Of a DNA stretch of 64,000 bases, positions 36,701 to 47,203 are shown in pieces. The DNA lies in the NCBI GenBank assembly GCA_032358255.1, contig JAULBX010029599.1, positions 124,001 to 188,000 on the forward strand, given 5' to 3'. The notes below the pieces were generated by a model. That model did not search any database. It saw only the letters and a list, made by a program, of their open reading frames with translations, and was not told the DNA's origin. The stretch's first letter is position 1; each line of letters begins with the position of its first letter. A program made the position numbers and the translations under genes. The DNA is from Heterotrichella gracilis (taxonomy: Eukaryota > Sar > Xanthophyceae > Tribonematales > Xanthonemataceae).

Positions 36701-38190
36701 CTGTGTGCTGAGGAACTCCATAGTATTGCTGCCTTTTTACTTTTAACCAAATGTGGACCCCACCTTGCAATGGCTTGATGCAATTTATGTTCTTTCTGTC
36801 CATCTGGCATGCCGCGCAACATGTTTGCTACATTTCATTGGGATTTGGATTATTTTTGTAGTAATCTTCTGCTGAACAGGTAGTGCAACTTCTGAAAACA
36901 ATGCAAGAGGAACAAGTGCGGTTGCGGGAGCAGTTTCAGCACCAAGCTGAAGCTGTTTCAAAGCTTGAGCAGGATGTTCTGCGTGCGCAAGGGTGAGATT
37001 GCAGTCATTGACCCCTTGATTACCACTATGATTCCAATATTGACTACATTCACAGCTTATAAATTCAGTTGTCTGTCTGCCTGCCCTTGGGTGCAGTGCA
37101 CCCACTTGATTTATGGTCATTTCCAAGTGTTATTGCATGCCCGTGCAACGGTCTTGCAAATGATAGGCAAATGGGGCGCACTTGGAATGCGCAGCATTGA
37201 TGCCAGGGAGCAATCACTTGCCTAATTGCGCTCCAGCCAGATTAGCAGTCTGAGACTCATCATGGCTTATTCACTGTTTGCTGTATTTTGCAGGGAGAGG
37301 GACAAAGCTCGTGAGGAAGTATCCAGGGTGCAAACCATGCTGGATGGACACCGCCCTTCTGCATTATTTCAAGAAGGAGAAGACCCAGACACCCTTGCAG
37401 CTACCAGCTATTTTTTGCCAGCTGATGTCACCAAAATTCCATCAAGGCTCAACACCCCAGCACTGCCAAGTATTGGTGCTTCACATACTCAACCAGCAAG
37501 TACTTTGTCATCCAAAGCAGCAACATCAAATGTGACTGGTGTCAAGAATACAAAAGGGGTCAAACCCCAACTTGCAGGCAACAGTTATGCTTCCCGGCAA
37601 GGCATGGCCAAACCTGTGTCGGCAAGCAACGATATTGGGGCAAGCCGATCAGGTACGCTGTGGTTTACCCGATAACTGGTAATTACATATTTATATTGGT
37701 AATGCATTTTATATGGACCCACCTCAGTGGGCCTGAGGCCAGCACCATTGGCGTCTGAATTTATGCCATTGACGGACACCACCAGGACCATCGCAGCTTT
37801 TGAGCAGGCCCTAATATTAATGCCACCATAAATCATTTGCTCTGTTGCTATATGCAATTGGATTTATTATCATGATTATGACAATAATTATCTGAGGTAT
37901 AATACCTCCAATCGTATTGAACACATAGTCAAAACTGTGCACCGAATCAATCTTGCATGGCCATGATGTACATGCACCCATGATCTTGCACGTGCCCCCA
38001 ATGCTTGTGCTGGTCTGCAGGGGTCTTGCAAAAGCAAGCATTTGGGGCAAGCAGCCGCCGACAGTGGCAATTACCAGCTGACAGCATGCAGCGGGCTGAA
38101 TCACGCAAGGTGTTGAGGTCAAATTTTACAGCAGGCCAAACCACAGCAGGGTCTATCCACAACAGCCAACATGGGTGGAGGCGAGGATGA
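33783..38190 (+). CDS. Coiled-coil protein, possibly CSPP1/CCDC66-like (centrosome or microtubule)
   Basis: Thirteen phase-checked exons (33783-33834, 33997-34068, 34150-34235, 34338-34502, 34604-34750, 34857-35017, 35192-35358, 35443-35621, 35960-36071, 36349-36650, 36880-36992, 37294-37652, 38021-38190) encode 694 residues. Short charged coils alternate with Ser/Pro/Gln-rich disorder: LRRKYLLRQQLLHDLDEQ with VQMKKMRQEIERGKQKALEA, then EQQRAEMLKEWEEQ with IRLKQEIVACKKEQQRLQEE, then LKTMQEEQVRLREQFQHQAE with ERDKAREEVSRVQTML. The repeated LRQQ-(x)n-DEQ style is like CSPP1 and CCDC66 of cilia and spindle poles, but I see no decisive domain. If the final intron is retained, the frame ends at 37675 instead. 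Its partner across a short divergent promoter is a kinesin-4. Confidence 0.7.
36131..36176. repeat. TTGATTG/CTGATTG microsatellite-like run
   Basis: Imperfect repeats of TTGATTG and CTGATCG lie in the intron after the exon ending at 36071. They are non-coding. Confidence 0.7.
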
Positions 38191-38258
38191 TGAGTCAATG
38201 AGGCAGGCAATGCATTTAGCATCACATTCTTGCAGGCACGGAATACACAGTGCCAATA

Positions 38259-39221
38259 CTACACTGCAACATTGCTGTCTCGTGAACGCTTGAGCTGGCG
38301 CATGATATTTGCCAGCCTGGCAGCTGAACCAAACGCTGTGGGCGGGCCCCATTCAGGCCGCGAAATGCAGCAGCACTGTGACGGGTGCTTGGGCACAAAT
38401 ATGAGCTTCCACACCAGGCTGTACCTTGGCTGCCCTGCGGCTGCTGAAGGGGCCGATAGGCGATGGATCACATCCTGGTCCATCAGCACGCCCCGGCCCA
38501 ACCGGGGCCGCACCATGATGCCAGTGTCTGTGCTGGCATCCAGGAATAGGGTCTCCGCCTGCCATTCCCTTGGCCACTCGGGGTTGAGGTAGAGGATGAG
38601 GCTGACAAACAGCGGTTTCCCTGGTTCGCCATTGCAGTAGTCCCCATATCTGTCTGTAAATGGCGAGTCTGGTAACCCTGAAGGGTCAGCATCTATGTGC
38701 CAGTCGAAGCTGTCCCCATGCACGGCAGCGTTTGCAACGAACTTGTCACAGTCCACAACCGGATCATCCTCGCTGGTGGTGGCCGCCCTTGGCTGCATGA
38801 TTTCCGATGGCATGTGGGCAATGTCATACTCCGGGTACAGCTTGCTCAGCCTGGAGTGCACCTCTTGCATTGCTGGCAGCTCGCTCTCTGCCAGCTGCTG
38901 AAGGACAGAGTGCTTTAGGCCCCACGTGCGCGCTCCTCCTGCAGCGTCGCATGTGCGCTTTTCCCACTTGTCAGCTGGAGGTCCCATGCCATGGTCATGC
39001 CCTGCCGCTGTCAAAAACGCCAGCAGCTCAGCTGCCTCCGATGCTCCCGCAAGCTCATCCAGCACCACCAGATGGCTGTATGCCACCCGCGCCCCACCAT
39101 GCATTGAGGGCACCACCCTGGCGTCCAGTCGCACGTTCATGGTCACCTTGGCTTCATCCGCCTGCCAAGCTGTTTCCTGAAGCTTGACGTACTGCAGTGG
39201 GACCGCGTTTGCCAGCTCCAT
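38259..39221 (-). CDS. 2-oxoglutarate/Fe(II)-dependent oxygenase (prolyl-hydroxylase-like fold)
   Basis: This is a single uninterrupted ORF of 320 residues. The iron ligands fit H175 and D177 (FDWHIDADPSG) and H253 (DQDVIHRLSAPS), with the 2-oxoglutarate-binding arginine at R266 (QPRYSLVWKL). GKPLFVSLILYLNPEW is the double-stranded beta-helix core strand. The domain fills residues 165-275, with an unassigned N-terminal part of about 160 residues. No signal peptide is seen. The substrate is unknown; relatives hydroxylate proline or other protein side chains. Its ATG lies one base after the stop codon of the upstream mL59-like gene, in another frame, so it is probably the second cistron of one mRNA. 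The lack of introns contrasts with all other genes here. The 3' end converges on the coiled-coil gene 68 bp away. Confidence 0.82.
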   Translation of the reverse strand: MELANAVPLQYVKLQETAWQADEAKVTMNVRLDARVVPSMHGGARVAYSHLVVLDELAGASEAAELLAFLTAAGHDHGMGPPADKWEKRTCDAAGGARTWGLKHSVLQQLAESELPAMQEVHSRLSKLYPEYDIAHMPSEIMQPRAATTSEDDPVVDCDKFVANAAVHGDSFDWHIDADPSGLPDSPFTDRYGDYCNGEPGKPLFVSLILYLNPEWPREWQAETLFLDASTDTGIMVRPRLGRGVLMDQDVIHRLSAPSAAAGQPRYSLVWKLIFVPKHPSQCCCISRPEWGPPTAFGSAARLANIMRQLKRSRDSNVAV

Positions 39222-39222
39222 G

Positions 39223-39747
39223 CTACTTGGCGGTGCCGGTGTTCTGCTTGAACTTGCGCTCCTTGGTTGTGAGCAAAATCTTGTCCAGCAGCGAGTTGTC
39301 CTTCAGCTTCTTTGCCTCCTACACAACCCAGTAGCGTGCAGAGTCATTCAAAGCTGCCACATTGAAAGCAAATAGTGTGAATGCTCATCCTGGCGGCTCG
39401 GAAGGCTGGCGTGCAATGGCTAGGTGTGCAACACGCAACTAGCGTAAAATGCAACTTCCAGGCAACCTTACCCTGTATTTGGCTATCTTCTGTGGCATGT
39501 TTTTCATGTTCTCCTCGATCTCTGCTTTCCTGATCAGCTGGAGCCTGTCCACCTTGTGGCCCTTGGGTTTCTTGTATGGCCTGGGCTTCTTTTCTTGCTC
39601 AAACTCCCACTCCTCTCCAGCGAGGAGGGTCTCTTTCCGCAAGCGCGCAGAGTTCTTGGCAGAGATGGCTGGTTTCCACCACAGGCCGTTCACCTTCTGT
39701 GGCTTGAGAGCGGCCTCACCAAACTTCTTCAGCAGTGCTAGTGCCAT
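39223..39747 (-). CDS. Mitochondrial large-subunit ribosomal protein, mL59/mL64-like
   Basis: Two phase-checked exons (39747-39472, 39318-39223) encode 123 residues. It is a very basic protein: LLKKFGEAALKPQKVNGLWW, KPAISAKNSARLRKETL, RPYKKPKGHKVDRLQLIRKA, then IEENMKNMPQKIAKYREAKK and a C terminus with LTTKERKFKQNTGTAK. The run G-x-W-x-K-P-A-x-S, then LRKE, then KGHK-x-D-R, then MP-x-x-I-x-x-YR fits what I recall of the plant and algal mL59/mL64 mitoribosomal protein; this assignment is from memory. If right, it sits in the mitochondrial 50S-like subunit. The start is the first in-frame ATG, and the upstream gene (Acinus) is divergent. The TAG stop is followed by one base and then the ATG of the oxygenase gene. 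Confidence 0.6.
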
Positions 39748-40367
39748 TAATCCTGTCTTGCAACGCTAGCCTATTGCCCCATCATTTACCCGTGACAAAG
39801 AGGTACATACTATTGCAGCAACTGAATAGACCCCCCAGCTACAACGGCAAGAGTGCCGGCACTGGTGACGAGAAAACCGCTATGGCTGGGGTGGCTGATT
39901 GTGGGCAGTATTCCCTTTTACTAACAGAAGGTTGGGAAAAAGGCACCCTGGTGGTAAAAGGGTGACAACTACGAAAGTTCCTGTGGACTGTTGTCCCACT
40001 GGGCCAGAGGCAAAGTATAATGGCGCAAGCTGTAAACAGGACCATATGCATGCATGTTCAAGGGGGGAACACATAAAGGCGGCCACAGTGGGTCAGGCAT
40101 GCATCAACGCATCAATGGATGTCTTCTTCTTCTTCTTCCTTTGGGCTATTATACAACCAACAAAAGGCGTCGAATACTTAACGCTCAAAGGGCGTTTTCC
40201 TACCTGGTCGCTATTTGCTTGCCTATCTCCACGTTCAGCTCGGGCCCTGCTGGATCAACGTTTCATGACAGGGCAGTGACACAAGTTTGCTCCCCGTACT
40301 AGCCTGGGGAAGTTATCACGCCTGCTGCTTACTACTGTCGTGCACAGGACGTTGTACTGCATCAGCC
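39748..40367. promoter_or_regulatory. Divergent promoter region, mL59-like/oxygenase unit and Acinus
   Basis: The 620 bp between head-to-head starts should contain the only promoter available to the mL59-like/oxygenase pair, and that of Acinus. Long open frames cross it on both strands, but none resembles a known protein. Confidence 0.4.
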
Positions 40368-42866
40368 ATGGGTACGGAATGGGTGGATAGCTTGAAGGTG
40401 AACGAGTTGAAAGATGAGCTCAAAAAGAGGAAGCTGAAGGTTGGAGGCGTCAAAGCTGAGCTTATTGCTAGGCTGAAGGAGGATATTGTGGCGAATGCGG
40501 TACGGTGCATGCTCTGTGTATTTGCCTTTTACCGTTCAAACTCGTGAACGACATGCGCCTGTATATGCATGCATTGGGCACGGGACCCATCAGTGCGCAA
40601 TGTCGCCAGGCTAGTCGTGATTCAACCTCCGAAAGGCGTGCATTACCGTTGTTTCCAGCTTGTATCAAGCCACTTGCTTGGCCAACCGCAGGAAGCTGGC
40701 GATGAAACTGCACCTGCAGAGGTTGCTGACGAAGCACCCCAGCAGGAGGAGCAAGCAGCAGAAGTGCAGCCAGAACCTTCAAAGGCTGAAACAGCCCCTG
40801 CACCTCCCGAGGAGGAACCAGCTGCCCCCGCACCAGTTTCAGAATCAGCTCCGGAACCTGCTCCAAAAGCAGCAGATGCGCCAGCTAATGAGGCACCAGC
40901 AGATGAGGCTCCCGCACCCGAGCCAGTGGCAGCTGTGGAGCCTCCCGCACCTGAACCAGTGCCAGCACCGGCACCGGAGCCAGAACCTGTCGCATCCCCT
41001 GAGCCAGCCGTCGAGGAGGCGCCACCAGCAGTAGAGGAGGAGGGGCCACCAGTTGTTGAGGAAGAAGCCCTTGAACCAACCTCAACCCCTGAGCCAGTCG
41101 CTGCAGCAGAACCAGCAGCTGTAACGGAGGAGCCAGCACAAGAGGACAGCCAGCCCGACAAAGCGGCAGAGCCCATGGATGAAGACCCAAAAGCAGAGCC
41201 CCAAGCAGAGCCCAAGGCACAACATTCAGAGACTGCCGAGAAGGTATGTCTCAACTCTGCAAGCTGGCTGTTGTGATGGAGTCGGCCAGAGCAACGCTGC
41301 ACACTATCGGTATGAACCAATCGGAAGGGGGAGGGTGTTGTCACCACCGGCAATGACCTCATTGTAGTATATCATGCTCGTGGTCTGTTAACCTGAACCT
41401 CTAATGCTCTCAGGGCGAGGAGCCAGCAGCTGTTGAGGCTGACCTGCCCGTCATGCATGCTGAAGAGGAGCTTGATTTTGAGCTGGCTCCCGCTGAGGAG
41501 GAGATGGACGAGGCACCCGAGCCCGAGCCAGGTGCGGTAACTCACAGCTTAATATACACTAAAGTTGAGTTTCTTTATTTTAGACAAAGTTGCTGTCAAA
41601 AAGTAAGACTCTCAAAATGCATTTTGTGAATGGCTGCTGAGACAGGATATTATGTTGATGCAGAAGTATCAACGAACCGCAAGCGCAAGGCATCGCCAAT
41701 TCCGGCTCGCAAAGATGAGGACCAGCCTGCAGACAAGGTGAATACCTTTCTATACTTTCTGATGCATGCATATCCTGTACCGAAGGCACTAAACATGCAG
41801 CGTAAATTTGGTAAGTGATGTGATGGTTAGATGCTGAGGGCCTGCTCCATGCCATCAACCAGGACATTCCTCTCCCGCAGGCCTTGCCAGAGCGCTCTGC
41901 AAAGCTGCAGCGCGTCCTGTCCAACAGGATTGCACCGCAATTGGCGGGGGGCGATCGCCCCGCCAAGGCCGCCGCGCCGGCCTTCAAAGGCCCGCCCTCG
42001 CGCGCACTGCGCATCGACAACTTTGTGCGCCCCTTCACCGAGCCCGCCTGCCGCACCATGCTGGCGGAGACCGGCACCCTGATCGACTTTTGGATGCCCA
42101 CCATCAAGACGCACTGCATCTGCATCTTTGAGAGCGAGGAGCAGGCAGAGGCCACGCGCCAGGCCACCTATGACCTGGAGTGGCCCCCAGGCAGCGGCCG
42201 CAGGCTGCTGCCTCGGATCATCCCCTTGGCGGAAGCTGAGCGCCTCATCCTGCAGGCCACTGGGCAGCCGAGTGCGAGCGCCAAGGCGCGTGCAGGTGGC
42301 GCTGCGGAGGTGAAGGACAAGGTGGTGGCTGTGGCGGCTGCCAGTGCCAGCGCCCCGAAGGAGGCGCCGGAGGCTGAGGCGGGCGGGAGGATAGTGCGAC
42401 CAGTGGGGGATGTGCGGGAGCTGCTGCGCGCCCAGCGGGTGAGTGGTTTGCACTGGATCACGTGCTGCATGGTGCGGACCCTGGCGTGGCTGCAATACTG
42501 CCCAAATGTCATTACAATCATTCACATTCATGACTAGCATGGGCACATGGATGGTCGCACAGGACCTATGCTGAAATTACAGAGCAAAACCCCAGCAGCA
42601 TGCCAACCACACCCCCTGCCATTTTCCAGGAGCGGCGGGAGCGTGAGGCGGGTCAGGCTGCCCGTGTGGTGCCTGTGGAGGCGGTCAGGCCCCGGCGGCC
42701 CGCACCCCCCGAGCCGCGCAAGGCGGTTACCCTTGAGGATCTGTTCCGCAAGACCACCACCAAGCCGCCGCTGTACTGGCTGCCGCTCACGGACGAGCAG
42801 GTGGCGGACAAGAAGCAGCGCGACGCCTCGGCGGCCAATGGCGCAAGCAATGGGGCTGCGGCGTAG
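40368..42866 (+). CDS. ACIN1: Acinus homologue (SAP domain, RRM-like domain, RSB motif)
   Basis: Seven phase-checked exons (40368-40499, 40692-41243, 41414-41536, 41584-41602, 41664-41737, 41881-42438, 42630-42866) encode 564 residues. An N-terminal SAP domain (KVNELKDELKKRKLKVGGVK) binds nucleic acid. A Pro/Glu/Ala-rich acidic linker of about 200 residues follows. An RRM-like domain has SRALRIDNFVRPFTEPACRT and HCICIFESEEQAEATRQATY. The C-terminal RSB motif, AVTLEDLFRKTTTKPPLYWL, is the hallmark of Acinus; it holds RNPS1 and SAP18 in the ASAP complex on the exon-junction complex, acting in splicing control. One exon is only 19 bp. The caspase-linked name comes from animals and is not implied here. 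Confidence 0.9.
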
Positions 42867-43806
42867 CGCGGGAGGGTTCTCGCAGTGGCGCTGTGGTCTC
42901 GCCAGCTTGACAAAGTGATAATTTTGTGGGTGTCATGGGGCTGTTTATGTTGCCAGTGTGCAGGGTAGTCATGCACTGCTAGCCATGCATGGCGGATTAT
43001 CATGGTGAGTTTGACAGCAAGGTTGTAGTCGGATGTGGTATGTTGATTCTAGATTGAAGCCATATTTGTACCTTCAAAAACTATTTTGCCAGCCTGGAAG
43101 TTTTATGAAACTCTGTAGTCACTGCTCAAATTGAGGCAACTCTGAGAGTTGCCGCGCACCATGGTGACTTGGCTGGTGATGGAGCATGTGAAATGCAAAT
43201 GTTGAATTGAATTCATGGATGCGCAGCATATTTATGGATTACTGCGCCCCTGTAACTCATCAGTGGCACCATTATGGCAGCCCATGGAAGCGCAAATACA
43301 CAATGGCTTTTGAGTAGCCTACGGGTGTGCGGCATTTCTGTTACATTTACTGTAACAGTTGGCAATGGACCATAACAAAGTCACTGTAGCATTGCATTGC
43401 AACTTGCGCAACGTCAAAATTGTGCTTGGCACTGCCATCATGATGGACCACACCAGGTGTCATATTGCCATAACTGTTGTCACCCCCCATTGTAGACATC
43501 CATCATCGGATAATCTATGATGGAATAAACTATTCATTAGCTGTAGCACCAGCACCTCGCAGCCCTGGCTTTGCACTCACTTAGTCTACAAGAATACCCT
43601 GCGACCCCATGTGTATTTACCCCTTACCCTGTTGCTGGCTGCCATGAAACTCACTTCACCAGACAGTTTGCTTTCATCCCCACCCCCCCGGGGCCCCTTG
43701 ACAGCACACACAAACTGAGCGCGCCCTTGAGCACCACTCACTGGCCGACCCCAACCTAGGGGCAGGCTAGGGTGCAGCCTCAACCCTCAACCCTAAACTC
43801 GGCTGC
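42867..43806. other. Convergent intergenic region
   Basis: This 940-bp stretch lies between the Acinus and eIF5 stop codons. It is AT-richer than the exons and contains a CCCTAAA-like phrase near 43790. No gene is recognised. Confidence 0.5.
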
Positions 43807-46800
43807 CTACTCGTCATCAGAATCCTCCTCTGACTCTGCCTCCTCCAGCCAAGCCACAAAGGCCTTGGCAGCCGCGCGCACCGCCGCCGCGCCGCTCTCA
43901 CTCACGTCCACCACGCTCGCTGCGTCAGCCTTGTTGAACCAGGCCACGATGATCTCCTCATCCGCAACGTCACCGTCGTACAGCACCTTGAGGGCCAGGG
44001 CAGTCTCCTTGACCTTCTCGGGGAGCACCTGGGGTGACATACTCACAGTGAGCTCCCAAACCTAAACCCTAAAAACCTTGAGAACACGTCGTGGAAGGAT
44101 GTGAGATGGCGATGCAGGGGTGCATGTCCCGTACGCCCATGCGGATGGTGTGTAATGATAGCATTGTGTGTAGCTAATCATCCTCGCCAAGACCAATGCC
44201 ATAGTGGCAACGTCAGCAGGTTTAACACTCAGACGGTAACTTTACTTACCTCCACGTGCCCTACGCCACATGCCACAGGTACGCCAGGTGCACCCCACCA
44301 TGCACTGGCAAAGCAAGCATGTGCACGAGATGCGCAACAGGTAAAGGTAATACATAGTGGATGCACCAGCGGGGAGGGAAAAGGCTAGTCCCCTACCTCA
44401 GCCAGCAGGTACTCCAGTGCCACCAGCTGCGCCAGCTGGCTCTTGGGGTCACCCGCCAGTGCCACCAGCAGCTCCACGTGCATTTGGAGGGCTGGGGCCA
44501 GCTTGGCGTCACCCACGTCGCCAAACAGGGCCTCGTACAGCACGCGCATGCGGCCTGGGGGGGGGGGGGGCACCAGATGGTAAGCAAAGCAGGACAAGAG
44601 TCTGAGATGCACCACCGCACTTGACCTCGGGGCCCGACGAATATTAAAAAAAATGGATATTTAATTTGATTTTCTTACTGAATCATCAAAACATGCTCAT
44701 GAAGATGCATACACTGCTTTACACCGCAGGCGCATCATGAAATCATGCTCATGAAAATGCATACACTGCTTTACACCGCAGGCGCATGCCTTCACACAAC
44801 GGCAGCGGCGCCTCACCCACCTGCCAGCCCCCCCTTGACCTCCATCTCCTTGAGCTTGGCAGCAGTCTCCTTGGCGCTGTGGCTGTCAGCGAATGCGCGC
44901 AGGTCTGACAGCTGCGCAGCCACCTGGCGGGCAGCCTCCTCCAGTGCCAGCTTCTGCGCCAGCTCCTCCGCTAGGCGGGCATCCTCCTCGGCCTGAAGAG
45001 CGTATTGTGGGGCAGAAATCAGGCCATAATGTCCACAGGGGCACACCATTGCATATCGCATGGTACGCTGCAGGCCGCATGGTAATAGGCCGTTGAACAA
45101 GCGTGCTGCTTTGTACCATGCCACGTGCATGGGTCCCATGCACATGGACATGCACAACGCCATCATAAACCACCCACCGCCAGCTTCACACATGAACACC
45201 CAGACACCAGCCATTTGTGGACCAGGATTGCGTCCCCCTTTCCCCCCCCCCTTGCCATCGTTCATGCAGCTTCTACCAGTAGTTGTAAACACACCATGCG
45301 TCCCCCCAACCCAGCCTCACCCACCCACCACCTTAAGCCTGGTCGCCTCCTCCGCCCTCGTGCACCCATCCCCCACCAGTCGCCGTAGATTCCCCACCCA
45401 CTCACCCACACCCACACCCACACCCACCCACCGTAAATCCCCCACACACCCATGCAGCCACCCCCTCCCATGTTCTCCCACATCCACCCACCTTGAGCCT
45501 GGCCTCCTCCTCCGCCAGCACGCGCGCCGCCTCCTCCTCCGCCTTGCGCTTGGCCTCCTTGCGCTCCGCCTCGATGTTGCCCTGAGTCACCAGCGCAGCG
45601 GTGGCGCTGGTCAGCTGCTCAGCAGCGCGCGCTGCGATGGCGGCCTCAGAGGTGTCGGTCATCCACACCACCTCGTCCTCGTCGTCCTCCTCCTCGGACT
45701 TGTCGGCGGCCTGGAGATGTAGGGTTTAGGGTTAAGGGTTTGGTTGCAGGGTTCATGGGTGGGTGGGGTGGGGTGGGTATCTTGGCAGGGGTGGACTGCT
45801 GTACATATGGGCAAGCCAATAGGGATGGGAGGCAATGGTGGGTGGGATACTGCCGTGCGGGGGCCATGCATATGCAGTGGGGTCCGTTGTCTTTATGTCT
45901 GCATTCAGTTGGCAGCATGCGTGCTGGTGCGCCTTGGCATTTTGCCTTTCAGCATGCCACCCACTGGCTCGCGACGCCGAGGTGATGTTTGCATGCCTAG
46001 TCCGCCAAGATGTGTGTGTGTGTGTGTACGTACCTCCATTGTGGAATCCTCCTCAGGGGGGGAGCCATCGGTGAGGTCCAGCTTGCTCTTCTTCTTACTC
46101 TTGTCCTTGCCATCCTTGTCCCTGCAGGGCAGCAGCGATAGCGGGTGATGCATGGAACCTATGTGCCAGGCTGGGTGCGGGAGCGAGCAACTTGTACCAG
46201 TGATGCAAGGAACGCATGTGCCGGAACACCGGCTGGATGCGGGTGCAGGCAACTTGAAACCACCACTCACTTTTTCTTCTTCTCCTTCTCCTCCTTGGTG
46301 TCGTCCCCGTTTACCCCTTTGAGCCTCTCCGCCTCCATCTTCTTCACCCTGCACGCCAAATACACCGTTGTTGACTAAAATGCCTTACTGTGATTTAATT
46401 TAATTGTAACCTGTATGCCAAATTGAAAACCCTCCTGCAGTGCAGCACGCCCGCGGCGACCATGACATCATTGCTTTACTTCAAAAGCAATTGCATTGGG
46501 AGGCGCAGAATGTGTGCAAAGTGCAGCAGCACCCCACGCACTTTTTCTCCGCCTTGCTGAGCTTGTCATCCGGCGGGTTCTTGATGATGAAGGTGTTGAG
46601 CTTGTGCCTGTGGTCCACGTCAGACACGTTCCCGCACGCCTTGCACTTGAGCATGATGCTCTCCTTCCTCAGCTTGACTTGCGTCTCGGGGTTGCCGCAC
46701 GCGTAGCACTGCACATAGGTCTTGATAAAGCCCTCCAGCATCGTGGACAGTGTGTTTGCATCGTGGGCGCCGTTGACGATCGAGGTCCCTGACTTCTTAT

Positions 46801-47203
46801 CAAACTTGGTCTGAGCACCAAGCTCACACCCAAACCACTTGATGATGTCTGCACCCAATACCGAGCGTCAGACAGCTGACACAGGGCAGCATGCCACTTG
46901 CAACAAATGAAATCTATTGTGTATTATGCAGGCATGACGTCCAATAGCCAAGCAGCAATGGAACACTCACACTCAGGGGGGCGCTCCAGGGCCTTTGCAA
47001 TATCCACATTGTTCACGATGTTGGTCTTGATGCCGTTGCCGCGCCCCTCAATCTGCAAGAACACTACTGTTAGTTGCTGCATAGCATGTATCAAAGAGCA
47101 ACCCAGCAAAGCACGTGACAAGAGGGCTCACCCGGGCCTGCAGCCTTGGCATCTTGTAGCGATAGAAGGCATCGCCTGCGTTGGCTTCACCGATGTTCTG
47201 CAT
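43807..47203 (-). CDS. EIF5: Translation initiation factor eIF5
   Basis: The ATG at 47203 begins [20 protein letters not shown]. The arginine in FYRY falls at residue 15, the position of the GAP arginine in eIF5. Next come [20 protein letters not shown] with [24 protein letters not shown], and the C2-C2 zinc ribbon CYAC...CKAC. A Lys/Glu-rich spacer ([18 protein letters not shown]) is followed by the C-terminal W2/HEAT domain. That domain ends in the acidic-aromatic box [17 protein letters not shown], which contacts eIF2-beta and eIF3. eIF5 promotes GTP hydrolysis on eIF2 at start-codon recognition. The estimated length of about 460 residues is normal for plants. About nine exons are seen; borders are approximate. 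Confidence 0.92.
44692..44787. repeat. 52-bp tandem duplication in an eIF5 intron
   Basis: The phrase CATGCTCATGAAGATGCATA (44692) recurs at 44744 with one change, and the next 24 bases also match. The second copy ends just before the exon boundary near 44822. Confidence 0.9.
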
